Shown here: positions 8,452 through 17,626 of the stretch, in pieces
Position numbering within the stretch: position 1 is the stretch's first letter
Layout: each line of letters opens with the position of its first letter
Assembly: GCA_030524805.1 (NCBI GenBank)
Contig: JAUNFY010000018.1
Location: forward strand, 1 to 47,603
Source: Bacteroidales bacterium
Lineage (GTDB): Bacteria; Bacteroidota; Bacteroidia; Bacteroidales; Muribaculaceae
Direction of reading: 5' to 3'
DNA length: 47,603 nucleotides
Program-made: the position numbers and the translations under genes
The notes under the pieces: generated by a model
The model's input: only the letters and a program-made list of their open reading frames with translations
What the model was told of the DNA's origin: nothing
Databases searched by the model: none

Positions 8452-9242
8452 ACGCTTACAGTGCCTTTGATTGCGGGCCACGGGTCGTAGCCCTCCAGTT
8501 TGAAATCATCGTAGTCGAAACCGAAGATATCCTTGATCTCAGGGTTGAGGTGCATCTTCGGCAGCATGCGCGGGGTGCGGCCCAGCTGCTCCCTGACCTG
8601 GTCGAGATGGTTGAGGTAGATGTGCGCGTCGCCGAGGGTGTGGATGAACTCACCCGGCTCCAGACCGCACACCTGGGCCATCATCATGGTCAGCAGGGCG
8701 TAGGAGGCGATGTTGAATGGTACTCCGAGGAAGCAGTCGGCGCTGCGCTGATAGAGCTGGAGCGAGAGGCGCCCGTCGCATACGTACATCTGGAAAAACG
8801 CGTGGCAGGGGGGAAGGTTCATTTTCCCGAGGTCGGCCACGTTCCATGCGTTTACTATGATGCGGCGTGAGTCGGGATTGTTGCGTATCGTCTCCACAGC
8901 CTCGCGAATCTGGTCGATGTGGCCGCCGTCGTAGTCGGGCCATGAGCGCCACTGGTAGCCGTAGATATGCCCGAGGTTTCCGTCGGGGTCGGCCCATTCG
9001 TTCCATATTCTCACGCCGTGCTCCTGAAGATAGCGCACGTTGGTGTCGCCTTTCAGAAACCAGAGCAATTCGTAGATGATGCTCTTCAGATGCACCTTCT
9101 TGGTGGTGACGAGCGGAAACCCTTCCGAAAGGTCGAATCTCATCTGATGGCCGAAAGTGGAGATTGTGCCTGTGCCCGTGCGGTCTTCCTTTCGGTGGCC
9201 ATGGTCGAGGATATGCCGGAGCAGGTCGAGATATTGCTGCAT
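8448..9242 (-). CDS. thyA: Thymidylate synthase
   Basis: This ThyA-type synthase of 264 residues is the same length as the E. coli enzyme. It methylates dUMP with methylene-tetrahydrofolate. Visible landmarks: [19 protein letters not shown] at the N-terminus, [11 protein letters not shown], the catalytic cysteine in LPPCHAFFQ, the dUMP-binding segment [20 protein letters not shown], and [10 protein letters not shown]. Its last codons overlap the start of folA. A 72-bp gap separates it from the upstream iron-sulfur protein gene, so the run yidC to the GT4 gene may be one transcript. Confidence 0.96.
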   Translation of the reverse strand: MQQYLDLLRHILDHGHRKEDRTGTGTISTFGHQMRFDLSEGFPLVTTKKVHLKSIIYELLWFLKGDTNVRYLQEHGVRIWNEWADPDGNLGHIYGYQWRSWPDYDGGHIDQIREAVETIRNNPDSRRIIVNAWNVADLGKMNLPPCHAFFQMYVCDGRLSLQLYQRSADCFLGVPFNIASYALLTMMMAQVCGLEPGEFIHTLGDAHIYLNHLDQVREQLGRTPRMLPKMHLNPEIKDIFGFDYDDFKLEGYDPWPAIKGTVSV

Positions 9243-9314
9243 CGTGTGTGGTCTGTTTTTTTTCTGATCTTGAGTATTTCTTGTTCGGGGGGATTGACTG
9301 CCGGTTGACGCCGG

Positions 9315-10112
9315 TCATGTGGGATTCATCAGCGGGGTGCGCCGGTTGCGGTCGCGGTTTATCTGATAGCGTATGGCGTCGTTGGGGCAAACGTCGGTGC
9401 AGTCGAAGCATCTCACGCAGCGCGAGTTGTCGACGCGGCGGGTCTTGACGTCGATGCAGCGGGCGGGGCAGATGTCTTCGCATTTCATGCAGCTAACGCA
9501 TTTGTCGGGGTCGATCGCCACGTGGAAGAGGGTCTGCGTGTGAACGCATCCGAGCATGGTGCCGATGGGGCAGACGGTGGTGCAGAATTCTCTTCCGGAA
9601 TGCCATGCCCACACCACGATGCCTGCTATGGCGACGGCTCCGGCCGCGATGCCGACGGCCACGGGGATTCCGGCCTCCTGCCAAGTCATGGCCGTGGCGG
9701 AGGGATTGGCGGCTGAGGCGGCGTTGCGCATCATGTTCCAGGGTTCTATTACGTAGCCCACCGCGAGAATGCCGGCTGCAAGCGAGATGAGATAGATGAG
9801 GCAGATGATGAAGCGGGCCTTGCGCCCTTCATGCCAGCGGAAGGCTCTTCGCCGGCCGGTGCGCCGGGCTGCCCAGAGGGTGAGGTCCTGAACGGTGCCG
9901 ACAGGGCATACCGTGGAGCAGTAGACCCTGCCGAAGAGCAATGTGGCTATTATCCAGAAGATTGTGGTGCCGAGGCAGGCTCCGATGGCCGAGGGAATGA
10001 TCTGGAAACGCTCCGAAAACACAGCATGGCTGCCGATTCCCGTGCCCAAGATGAGCCAGAGCAGGGAGGCGATCAGCATCACCGATGCAAGGATTATCCG
10101 GAGGTTTCTCAT
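9315..10112 (-). CDS. NapH-like membrane 4Fe-4S ferredoxin
   Basis: This membrane iron-sulfur protein of 265 residues has about five transmembrane helices. Two CxxxCP motifs face membrane loops, as in NapH/NosR/CcoG-like proteins: YCSTVCPVG (Cys65, Cys69) and FCTTVCPIG. Two classic ferredoxin motifs near the C-terminus (CVSCMKCEDICP and CVRCFDCTDVCP) should hold two 4Fe-4S clusters. The family passes electrons between quinol or a flavoprotein and a periplasmic or cytosolic partner. No nitrate, nitrous-oxide or flavin-trafficking partner lies nearby, so the redox pathway is unknown. Confidence 0.8.
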   Translation of the reverse strand: MRNLRIILASVMLIASLLWLILGTGIGSHAVFSERFQIIPSAIGACLGTTIFWIIATLLFGRVYCSTVCPVGTVQDLTLWAARRTGRRRAFRWHEGRKARFIICLIYLISLAAGILAVGYVIEPWNMMRNAASAANPSATAMTWQEAGIPVAVGIAAGAVAIAGIVVWAWHSGREFCTTVCPIGTMLGCVHTQTLFHVAIDPDKCVSCMKCEDICPARCIDVKTRRVDNSRCVRCFDCTDVCPNDAIRYQINRDRNRRTPLMNPT

Positions 10113-10178
10113 GTCGGTATCAGATGCGGGCGTGACGCGCCTCAGTGTGGGTGCGTCACGCTCCGTCGGTAGTGGTTT

Positions 10179-12296
10179 TTACTTCTTTTTGGGCTGACCC
10201 TTGCGCTGCTGCTGTTGCTGCTGGCGCATCAGCTCCTGCTGCTGCTTCTGCATCTCTTCGAGGCGCGCCATCCAGCCCGATTTCTTGCGGGGCTTCTTGG
10301 CGTTTTCAGCCATGGTGCGGCGCACGTCTTCTTCCTTGATCACCCATTTGCGGATAGCGTAGGTCTGGATGATGGTGATGAGCAGCGAGAGGAAATAGTA
10401 GTAGCTCAGGCCGGCTGCATAGTTGTTGAAGAAGACGAGGAACATCAGCGGCATGAGATACATCATCCATTTCATGCCCGGCATCGACTGGTTCTGTCCC
10501 TGCATCGTGGAGCGGGTGTAGATGATGTTGGTCACAGTCATCAGAAGGCAGAAGAGCGATATGTGGTTGCCGAAATATTCAGTGATGAAGGGAATGTTGC
10601 CGCTCCATGAGATGATGGCGTCGGGAGCCGCGAGGTCGTGGGCCCACAGGAACGACTGTCCGCGCAGTTCGATACAGTTGGGGAAGAACGTGAACATGGC
10701 GAAGAGTATCGGCATCTGCAGCAGCATCGGGAGGCAGCCCGACATGGGGCTTGCGCCGGCTTTGCTGTAGAGGGCCATGGTCTTCTGCTGGCGCACCATC
10801 GCGTTCTCATTGCCGGGATACTTGTCGTTGATGGCCTTGATGTCGGGTGCGAGTATGCGCATCTTGGCCTGGCTCACGTAGCTCTTGTAGGTGAGCGGGA
10901 AGAGCACGAGCTTGAGCAGGACTGTGAGCACGAGGATGACGATACCGTAGTTCCAGCCGAAGCTTCCGAGGAAGTTGAAGACGGGGATTACAATCAGCGT
11001 GTTGATCCACCTGAAGATGGGCCAGCCGAGGGGCACGAGCTTGGTGAGGCGCAGCTTCTCGTCGCTGCCGGCCTGCTTGTCGATGTCGCTGAGCAGAGGG
11101 TAGAGGTTGGGGCCGATGAAGTAGTGGAAGCTGGCCGGAGTGGCGGCGTTCCAGTCGTAGTCGTTCACTTCAGCCTGCGTCGACATCGACTTCAGGAAGG
11201 TGCTGCCCTTGAGCACGTCGCTCTGGAAGTCGGCGGAGTTGAAGTTCTTGTCGGAGATCAGCACCGAGGAGAAGAACTGATTCTTGAAAGCGATCCATTT
11301 CAGTTTCTGCTGGCGCTTCTCGGAGTCGTTTTTCGACTCGCTGAGTTCTTCGACGGAGCCGCCGGCAAACTTGTATTCAATGCGTGAGTTGCGTTCCTCA
11401 AACATGCGTCCCTTTTCCTGACGGCGCAGGTCCTGATGCCAGTCGATGCCGAGTTTGCGGACGTTGCTCTGCACTATCGGGGCCATGTTTTTCTGCACCA
11501 CTTCCATGCCTATCAGATACGACTCCCCTTTGGGCAGCGTGTAGCGTATGCCCCAGAAGGCGTCGTCGGCCACGTTGAGAGCCATCAGCACTGTGGTGTC
11601 GCTCTCGAGGGTGGGGGTGAAGTAGAGGTCGGAGGTGGCTATCTCCTGCGGCAGGGGCAGGGTGAAGCTCATCTGGTTTGACTTGTCGTCGAAAATCACG
11701 ACTTTCTTCTTCACCTTCTTCGTCTCGTCGGGGTCGTATTCGGTGTCGTATTTCTTCAGCTCCGCACGAGTCACCATGCCTCCCTTCGAGGAAAGGGTGA
11801 GTTTGAGGGCTTCGTTTTCGAGGGTAATGTCTTTGTTGTCGCCGGTCAGGAAGGATGCGAATCGGCCGTAGCGTCCGATGGAGTTGGAGAGTGCGCGCAC
11901 CTTCTCTATGGCTGCGGCATGGTCGGCGCGGCTCACTTTCGAGAAGTCGTTGGCCATTAGGTCGCTCCAGGCCAGGGTGCGGCCGTCGACTTCAACGGTG
12001 CCGCTGATGGAGTCGCCTGTCAGCAGGAGGTCTACGCCATTTGCGGCGAGCGCCACTGCTATGCGTCCGTCGGCAGTAGCCGCGGGAGTGCCGTTAGAAA
12101 GGATGTTCTTGGCGAGCCATTCGCGTTCGGTGTCGGTGAATACTACAGCAGCGGGTTGCTGTTGCTGCGCTTCGGCTGCAGCCTCTTCGGTTTTGACCTG
12201 ATTTTCTACCGCCTTGGGATCGGGGGTATTGAGCCACATGAAGCCGAAAAATACCAAAGCCATCAGCACGAGACCATAGACTGTGTTCTTATCCAT
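10179..12296 (-). CDS. yidC: Membrane protein insertase YidC
   Basis: This is a Gram-negative-type YidC/Oxa1 insertase of 705 residues. Residues 1-20 form an N-terminal membrane anchor (NTVYGLVLMALVFFGFMWLN), followed by a long Gln/Ala-rich linker, a large periplasmic beta domain, and the conserved five-helix core near the C-terminus (LGSFGWNYGIVILVLTVLLKLVLFPL ... GCLPMLLQMPILFAMFTFF ... YYYFLSLLIT). The tail is very basic and Gln-rich (KQQQELMRQQQQQQRKGQPKKK), suited to ribosome contact. A consensus promoter lies 107 bp upstream. rnpA and yidD, often clustered with yidC elsewhere, are about 14 kb away in this window. Confidence 0.96.
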   Translation of the reverse strand: MDKNTVYGLVLMALVFFGFMWLNTPDPKAVENQVKTEEAAAEAQQQQPAAVVFTDTEREWLAKNILSNGTPAATADGRIAVALAANGVDLLLTGDSISGTVEVDGRTLAWSDLMANDFSKVSRADHAAAIEKVRALSNSIGRYGRFASFLTGDNKDITLENEALKLTLSSKGGMVTRAELKKYDTEYDPDETKKVKKKVVIFDDKSNQMSFTLPLPQEIATSDLYFTPTLESDTTVLMALNVADDAFWGIRYTLPKGESYLIGMEVVQKNMAPIVQSNVRKLGIDWHQDLRRQEKGRMFEERNSRIEYKFAGGSVEELSESKNDSEKRQQKLKWIAFKNQFFSSVLISDKNFNSADFQSDVLKGSTFLKSMSTQAEVNDYDWNAATPASFHYFIGPNLYPLLSDIDKQAGSDEKLRLTKLVPLGWPIFRWINTLIVIPVFNFLGSFGWNYGIVILVLTVLLKLVLFPLTYKSYVSQAKMRILAPDIKAINDKYPGNENAMVRQQKTMALYSKAGASPMSGCLPMLLQMPILFAMFTFFPNCIELRGQSFLWAHDLAAPDAIISWSGNIPFITEYFGNHISLFCLLMTVTNIIYTRSTMQGQNQSMPGMKWMMYLMPLMFLVFFNNYAAGLSYYYFLSLLITIIQTYAIRKWVIKEEDVRRTMAENAKKPRKKSGWMARLEEMQKQQQELMRQQQQQQRKGQPKKK

Positions 12297-12402
12297 TATG
12301 GAAATATTAGTTCAGCTTTTGCCCGGCAAAAACTGAAGGTTACGGGTTTGGGGTTAAACGTTTAAAATACTGATAAAAGATAGCGCGAGGCTATTCAAGT
12401 TG

Positions 12403-12433
12403 CAAAATTAATGAAAAATTTCATCACTGCAAA
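12403..12433 (-). promoter_or_regulatory. Consensus Bacteroidetes promoter for yidC
   Basis: On the minus strand TTTG (12433 to 12430), a 19-nt spacer and TAATTTTG (12410 to 12403) match the Bacteroidetes consensus. The predicted start near 12398 gives a leader of about 100 nt before the yidC ATG. Confidence 0.75.
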
Positions 12434-12489
12434 ATAAAAATGCTCACCCCCGCCGCTTACCCGCATGGCTGCCTCGCCGCCGGCCTGTT

Positions 12490-14309
12490 TTAAAGCAGAC
12501 GGATGATGCCGGTGATTGTCTTGGCATCCAATTTCGTGTCAAGCACCTTCAGGCATATTGAATCACGCCGCGAGATGATGGCCCCGTTGCTTTTCCCCAA
12601 TAAGATTGTCATGTCGACCGGTCTGAAACCACATTTGATGAGTAGGGCCGTGTGGATTTCCGGCATGCTCAGCTTGCCGGAAGCCAGCAGAAAAAGATTC
12701 TGTCGGAAATGAGGTGAATTTTTCAGCACCATCTCTTCCAGTTCTTTCCATAGCGGATTGGAGTCAACTATCATTTTCCCGTCGTGGACATATTCCACAA
12801 ACCGTCGATAGATGTCCGACCCGATTATTTCCGGATCTATCTCTATGTTGCCCGGCGTTCGGGAGTAGAGTTGCAGCAGTTCCTGCTGCAGCCTTTCACG
12901 CAGATCTTTGGCAATGGGATTCTGTTGCCCGGCGTTCGGGAGTAGAGTTGCAGCAGTTCCTGCTGCAGCCTTTCACGCAGATCTTTGGCAATGGGATTCT
13001 GCGGCTGCCGGCTCCGGAGACCTGCTTCCGCAGATGTTTCGCCGCCCGTTTCGCCGCGGGTGTCGGGCGTTATCGCGTTGCGTCGCTCAAGTTCCGCTTT
13101 CAGGATGCTTATGTTGGAGAGCGCCTGCTGAAGCTGGATGATACGTGTCTTGTTTCGGTTTCGGAACAGCAGAATCACACACGACATGACGGCTGCAAGC
13201 ATTATCAGCCACATTACGGCTGCTGTCAACCTCCTGTTGGCTTGCTCGGTCTGTTCTTTCTCGCGCACGTGCAGATCGTAGTTGTATATGCTCTGCTGGG
13301 TTATGGCGAGCTCGGCTCTGTTTTTGTTGAACCGAGACTTCAGCAGCCTGTGATATTCGTAGATGTAACGCCGCAGGGAATCTGTGGCTACAAGCGCGTC
13401 CATATCCGGGTCGAGCAGCAAGTCGTATCCCATCTCTTTCGATATGGAATCGGGGCGCATTGTCAGTTGGCGGGCATACATATAGGCGCAATCCTTCAGT
13501 CCTGCTGCAAGATAGATGTTGGCTGCCACCGACATGGCATAGTCGCGCGCCGCCGGATGCGCTTCCTCCACGATGCCGCGGGCGAAGAGCAGCGCTGAGT
13601 CGGTTTGGTGCGTTATGTTTTTGATCGATGCGATATACATTCTGGATTTGGCCGCATGTCGAGGATATTTCTCTCCCGCCAGTGTCAGTGCCTCTCCAAA
13701 CAGTTGGCGAGCTGCGTCGTAGTCACCGTCACTCAGGTAAATGCCGGCCAGAAGCTGTAGGTCGTTGATTATGTTGATTGTGTCGTTGGCGGCTTTGCCC
13801 GTTTCAAGGGCGGCGCGTATGTGGGGTATGGCCTCGTTGTAAAGGTTGAGTTGTGCAAGCAGCCGGCCATATTGGCTTGATATGTTGGCCTTCAGCTCGG
13901 ATGCGCCGGGTTCTTCCCCGATGGCGTCCTGTGCTTTTTTGAAGTAAGACAACGCTCTTGGATAGTCGCCGATGTCGCTGTAGACCCTTCCGGCATAGTA
14001 GAGTGCTTCCGGGTATCGGCCGTTGCCCTTATGGCTGGATTCGTAATCGAGCACTCTCAGGATCATGCTGTCGGATGTGTGCCTGACATAAGCCTTGTCG
14101 GAGAGTTTCACCATCAGGAAATCAAGGTAGTGCCGGTCGGCCTGCTTCAGCGAGTTGCGGTCTACTGCATTGAGCGAGTCAAGAGCAGCCTCAGGATTGT
14201 TGCGACACATCGACTCGATGTCGGGCAGCAGCTCATTGTCGGTTTGCGGTCGGCATCCGTATAAGGCAAAAGTAATCAGCAGCGAGGCAATCAGTGTCTT
14301 GAGGTTCAT
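12490..14309 (-). pseudogene. Membrane-anchored TPR-HTH regulator, split by a 77-bp tandem duplication
   Basis: The first reading frame (14309 down to 12843) encodes a lipobox-like N-terminus (ALYGC, Cys19), TPR-type helices over residues 25-330, a transmembrane helix near 361-382 and a coiled coil. After Asn462 the frame shifts and ends 26 residues later. The missing C-terminus, with the probable helix-turn-helix (ASGKLSMPEIHTALLIKCGF ... LLGKSNGAIISRRDSICLK), continues in another frame down to 12490. Removing one 77-bp repeat joins the parts perfectly (PGN-IEIDPEIIGSD...) into a 580-residue protein, similar in size and plan to the intact paralogue at 20626-22317. As it stands, the sensor half is made without its DNA-binding domain. 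A phase-variable state, recent loss, or assembly error are all possible. Confidence 0.85.
12846..13001. repeat. Perfect 77-bp tandem duplication inside the TPR-HTH gene
   Basis: Positions 12846-12922 and 12923-12999 are identical, and the match continues 2 bases beyond each unit (TG). 77 is not a multiple of three, so the second copy shifts the frame. No mismatches separate the copies, so the event is recent or maintained. Confidence 0.95.
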
Positions 14310-14475
14310 GTCGGTGTCAATCCTGTTTCGGCTGCAAAATTACAAATATTTTTCTGAATTTGCAATTCAGCCGGATAGCGGTGCCGGATAGCCCTCTGAT
14401 GGTGTGCCTTCGCAAGTTGTATGCTGCCGGCGTCAGGGCCTGAACCCTGCATAAAGCATCGCTTCAATACAACCC
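14310..14475. other. Gap upstream of the TPR-HTH gene with a possible stem-loop
   Basis: On the minus strand a TAATTTTG-like -7 box lies about 25 bp upstream of the 14309 start without a good TTTG partner. Further up, GTTGTAT (14416-14422) can pair with ATACAAC (14467-14473) and enclose an inner CAGGG/CCCTG hairpin (14434-14438 with 14445-14449). I see no gene. Together with the flanking repeat to 14643 this makes a 335-bp non-coding stretch. Confidence 0.45.
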
Positions 14476-14643
14476 GGGCAGCCCGGCCTCGCGACCCGGC
14501 TGCCCGTAGGCATAGTATTCAAAACCAAAATTTTTAGCTTATGAAGTGGTTGGAATAAAATAATTATTTAACTATGTGAATCTGCTTGAAAAATAAATAG
14601 GTGTTTTAGACTTAATAGCGTATTATCTCAGACAGATTCTAAT
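14476..14643. repeat. 3' flanking repeat of the C10 module, copy A
   Basis: This ~168-bp segment is nearly identical to 18659-18827. It begins with a hairpin (GGGCAGCC 14476-14483 with GGCTGCCC 14498-14505) and continues into AT-rich sequence that ends just after the crystallin-domain stop. The hairpin lies downstream of the lipoprotein gene on the minus strand but lacks a T run on either side, so it is not a standard terminator. Confidence 0.85.
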
Positions 14644-14644
14644 A

Positions 14645-15833
14645 TTAATAATCAAGCAATAATCTATCAATATAACCGAAATGAAGTGAGAAGCAAGATA
14701 TGCAGTCGTTCCAGGATTTGGATGATCCTATCTTTTTTATCTTCTTTAAATCCGGACATGATACGCGAGGACTGTTTTGGGATGCTATGATGCTAATTCG
14801 GTGCTTGTTCCGGTCATCGTCTCCAAAATTGTAATCTGTATCATCCCAGACTGTAAGAACTGTACAGACAATTGGATCGGATCCTTGATAGCCAACTGCT
14901 ATCGACGTTATCTTGTCGTTCAAGTCCAGTGGTTTTATATTTGGTATATTATAAGTGAAATGAAAGTTCGCCAAGCCTCGGTAATGCATTTTACCCTTGA
15001 AATGATCGTTGTCATATAAGGCCATATACCCGAGGTCTTCATCTGCAATATTCTCAAAGCCATCTGCGCGTGTGGAGAGCACGGAGTTATCGTTATCGCA
15101 CTGCTGCAGTGATTGGATGTCAGAATATATGTTGCCTGAAAGGATATCGTTCTGGTCGTAATAATAGATGGTGGAGTCATCGAGAATCACCATCTGCGAC
15201 GATGGATTTGAGTCGATTTCATCCATTATCTTTTCATACTCTTCGTTGTGAAAAATGAAATTACCGTTTTCATCAAGTTCAGCTGAAGTGACATAAGTTA
15301 TCCCCTTATATTTGGCTTTCATCTCAAAGCACTTGGTGCTTCCCGATGCCGATTCTTGTATTATAGTAATTTCTCCGTATGGGATATACGAACCTACGGG
15401 GCTGGATTCAGCGAAAATACAGATGCGTCTGTCGGTTGAAGAGAGGTTGGCATCAAGCCTTACTTTTATGATGGCTTTCCCGTCTGCACTTTCTGTGGAT
15501 ACACGGAAGAATGATCCGCTTACTTGCGACGTATTTCCTGATAAAACAGGTTTCCAGTCTTTTTTTTTCGTTATCCCACTCCGATACGGAGAGGAATAGT
15601 TTGTCGGGTATCTGGAACCCTGTTTCCATGAGCGACTTGACGCTTAATGAGAACTCTTGTTCAGAGGAACTTACCGTCATAGTCTCACTGTTGCTGACTG
15701 AACCCGGAGTGTCAGTAAAGGCATATACAAGTTTTCGAGCTGTAATTTCTCCTTTGATGGCATCATCGTTGGAGCATGCACATGTCAGTGCAAGAAAGAT
15801 TATTGCCGTGAATATTAATTTGATACTATTCAT
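14645..15833 (-). pseudogene. BACON-like plus beta/gamma-crystallin lipoprotein, frameshifted in an A9 tract
   Basis: Reading from 15833, a lipoprotein signal (MNSIKLIFTAIIFLALTCAC) leads into a beta-rich domain ending like a BACON domain. The frame breaks at nine A's (15568 to 15560, minus strand); the paralogue at 18821-19318 has one base fewer here and stays open. Removing one A joins the frame through to 14645, about 395 residues. The C-terminal part (about 15040-14660) has two beta/gamma-crystallin signatures: ALYDNDHFKGK with LNDKITSIAV, and VWDDTDYNFGD with WNDCISCFSL. These contain the N/D-N/D-x-x-S/T-S calcium-clamp pattern, the second with Ser to Cys. It lies 28 bp downstream of the C10 protease gene. 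Polymerase slippage could restore the frame, so it may not be dead. Confidence 0.8.
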
Positions 15834-15861
15834 ATTGTTGTATTGTTTTATTGGTACTCTG

Positions 15862-16989
15862 TTACTTTGATGCTACTCCTCCGAGATAAAGGTGCCGCAT
15901 ATTTTTACCATAGTTTGTTCCTCCATTTGTGACATAGTATTTATCCGATGCCCAGCCAGAACTCATTCCAGGTCCCCATCCCCAGTTTATATGATACATG
16001 TTGTTGCCATCGCTTTGAATATAACCATCTAAAATCCACATGTGGCCGCCTGAATTGCTCGATCCGGCGATTAGATGTGGCAGGCCCTCTCGTAGATTCA
16101 TGATATATCGGTTGCTGTCGATATTGCCAGTCTTGTAATCACATTTATATCCATTGTCCAATAAGCAGTGAGCTGCTGCCAAAACAGTGCCTGAGCTACC
16201 ATCGCATCCGAATTTTATTTGACAAGTTAAAGCGACTTCTTGAAGGAAATGTGAAACATTCATAGCTTGTGTAGTATTAAATTGATAGCCATAATTAGGG
16301 AAATTGTCAAAGTTAATGTCTCTGTTTCCGTAGAATGTTCCATGGAATTTCTGCACCGTTGCTATCGTCTGTCCGACGGCAATAGTGACACATCCGATGG
16401 GCATGTGGTTTCCTCTTGTCTTGCATTGATCACAAATGCAATATGTTGCATAGTTATTGAAAGGAGGATTTTGATCCCATAGGAATCTAACCAACGGCGA
16501 GATTATTACATCTGAAGATCGGGTAGTTATATCCTTAGTTTCATTGTCTTGTGCCAATATATCAGATGCTATTTGTGGTATGTTTTCCACCATATCTTTA
16601 AGAGGCTTTATATCGATAGTATCATTTATACTGCCATCCTCTGTATAATAGAATATCTGATCAATTTCCGGAGTGTCGGAGAGAATGACGTAGCCTGATG
16701 TTTCTCCGAAATCTACGGAAACGGTGTGGATGTCGTAGCTGTCAGAAGAAGTTCTTGTCCCGGTACTGAGAGAATCCGGGATATCGAAAGTTTCTGTGGA
16801 GATACTCTTGATTGTGAATGAGTTGTTCTCTGCTCGTGTCCCTTTATGGACTTTTTGGTAAAAATTACCAATCAAGTCGGATATTCTGTCTTGTGGAAGA
16901 TCTGCGGTCTTTGTTTCGAGTAGCTCTGTCTGCGAGCATGATATCATGAGAATGCTCATGATCAAGATTGAGAAAATCTTAAACTTCAT
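15862..16989 (-). CDS. C10 (streptopain-family) cysteine peptidase lipoprotein
   Basis: This secreted cysteine protease of 375 residues has a lipobox at Cys18 (MISCSQ), which suggests anchoring to the outer membrane. Residues 20-155 resemble the inhibitory pro-domain of the SpeB/Bfp family. The catalytic cysteine is Cys200 in MPIGCVTIAVGQT and the catalytic histidine is His316 in GGHMWILDGY. The NWGWG loop (residues 335-339) and GMSSGW complete the family signature. It sits between a small DUF3244-like secreted protein and a BACON-crystallin lipoprotein, all on the minus strand. Sequence is clearly AT-richer than the housekeeping genes around. In Bacteroides such proteases often come with small inhibitor genes; a partner role for the neighbours is inference. 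Confidence 0.9.
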   Translation of the reverse strand: MKFKIFSILIMSILMISCSQTELLETKTADLPQDRISDLIGNFYQKVHKGTRAENNSFTIKSISTETFDIPDSLSTGTRTSSDSYDIHTVSVDFGETSGYVILSDTPEIDQIFYYTEDGSINDTIDIKPLKDMVENIPQIASDILAQDNETKDITTRSSDVIISPLVRFLWDQNPPFNNYATYCICDQCKTRGNHMPIGCVTIAVGQTIATVQKFHGTFYGNRDINFDNFPNYGYQFNTTQAMNVSHFLQEVALTCQIKFGCDGSSGTVLAAAHCLLDNGYKCDYKTGNIDSNRYIMNLREGLPHLIAGSSNSGGHMWILDGYIQSDGNNMYHINWGWGPGMSSGWASDKYYVTNGGTNYGKNMRHLYLGGVASK

Positions 16990-17175
16990 TTTTGTTGTTT
17001 TTTAGGTTAATGTATTAATCGGAAAGTATCGCGGGCCCTGCAATACTTTGTTGTGTGGCTAATTTTATCGTTTAGCCGCGGATGTTGTTTCTGTCGTTGT
17101 TTTTGTATTGGCGAAACTGATGTTTGTCAAGTTTAGAGTAATCCAGACTGTTAAATAATAAATATCAGGCAAGTA

Positions 17176-17559
17176 TCATGGATTCCACCAACCGGAGAAT
17201 ACGTATGATTCTGAATAGATGCGTAACTCGATTTCCTCTGTGACGCTGTAGATGAATGAGATGAAATCCGCCTCCGACGGGCTGGATAGGATGCAGATTC
17301 CATCCGCATCGTATGCTTCATATAGGTCGATCTGCGAATTGTCGATGCCCGCGACCATGATTCCTTCATGACTGATTGTGCATACGGTCGGGGCCGGAGG
17401 TGTGCGTCGCCCCACGGGGTCTAAAATAGGTTCGTGTTCGCGACGTTTTTCTTTCTTCATCGGGATTGTCTTCGATGAGTTGTTGTCGGCGAAAGTTGTC
17501 GCCGGAAGGGCCATCAGTATTGATGCGAACAGGATAAAAATAGATAAAAATCTTTTCAT
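17176..17559 (-). CDS. Small secreted DUF3244-like protein
   Basis: This exported protein of 127 residues starts at the ATG at 17557-17559; upstream codons in the same frame are not a signal peptide. It has a signal sequence (MKRFLSIFILFASILMALPATTFA), then a basic linker (IPMKKEKRREHE) and a small beta-rich domain: RRTPPAPTVCTISHEGIMVAG ... IDLYEAYDADGICILSS ... ELRIYSES. This pattern resembles DUF3244, a small beta-sandwich family often found beside C10 peptidases in Bacteroidales. It is first in the module, directly behind a consensus promoter. Function is unknown; chaperone, inhibitor or surface adhesin are all open. Confidence 0.7.
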   Translation of the reverse strand: MKRFLSIFILFASILMALPATTFADNNSSKTIPMKKEKRREHEPILDPVGRRTPPAPTVCTISHEGIMVAGIDNSQIDLYEAYDADGICILSSPSEADFISFIYSVTEEIELRIYSESYVFSGWWNP

Positions 17560-17589
17560 TGAAATTAGAGTTTTTGTTGATTTCGGTTG

Positions 17590-17620
17590 CAAAATTACAG
17601 TGCCGTGGTGAGGTGGCAAA
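17590..17620 (-). promoter_or_regulatory. Consensus promoter of the C10 protease module
   Basis: On the minus strand TTTG (17620 to 17617), a 19-nt spacer and TAATTTTG (17597 to 17590) are a full match to the Bacteroidetes consensus. The start should fall near 17585, giving a leader of about 26 nt. In the decayed second copy the -7 box reads GAATTTTG and TTTG is displaced, so that promoter looks dead. Confidence 0.78.
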
Positions 17621-17626
17621 AAAACT

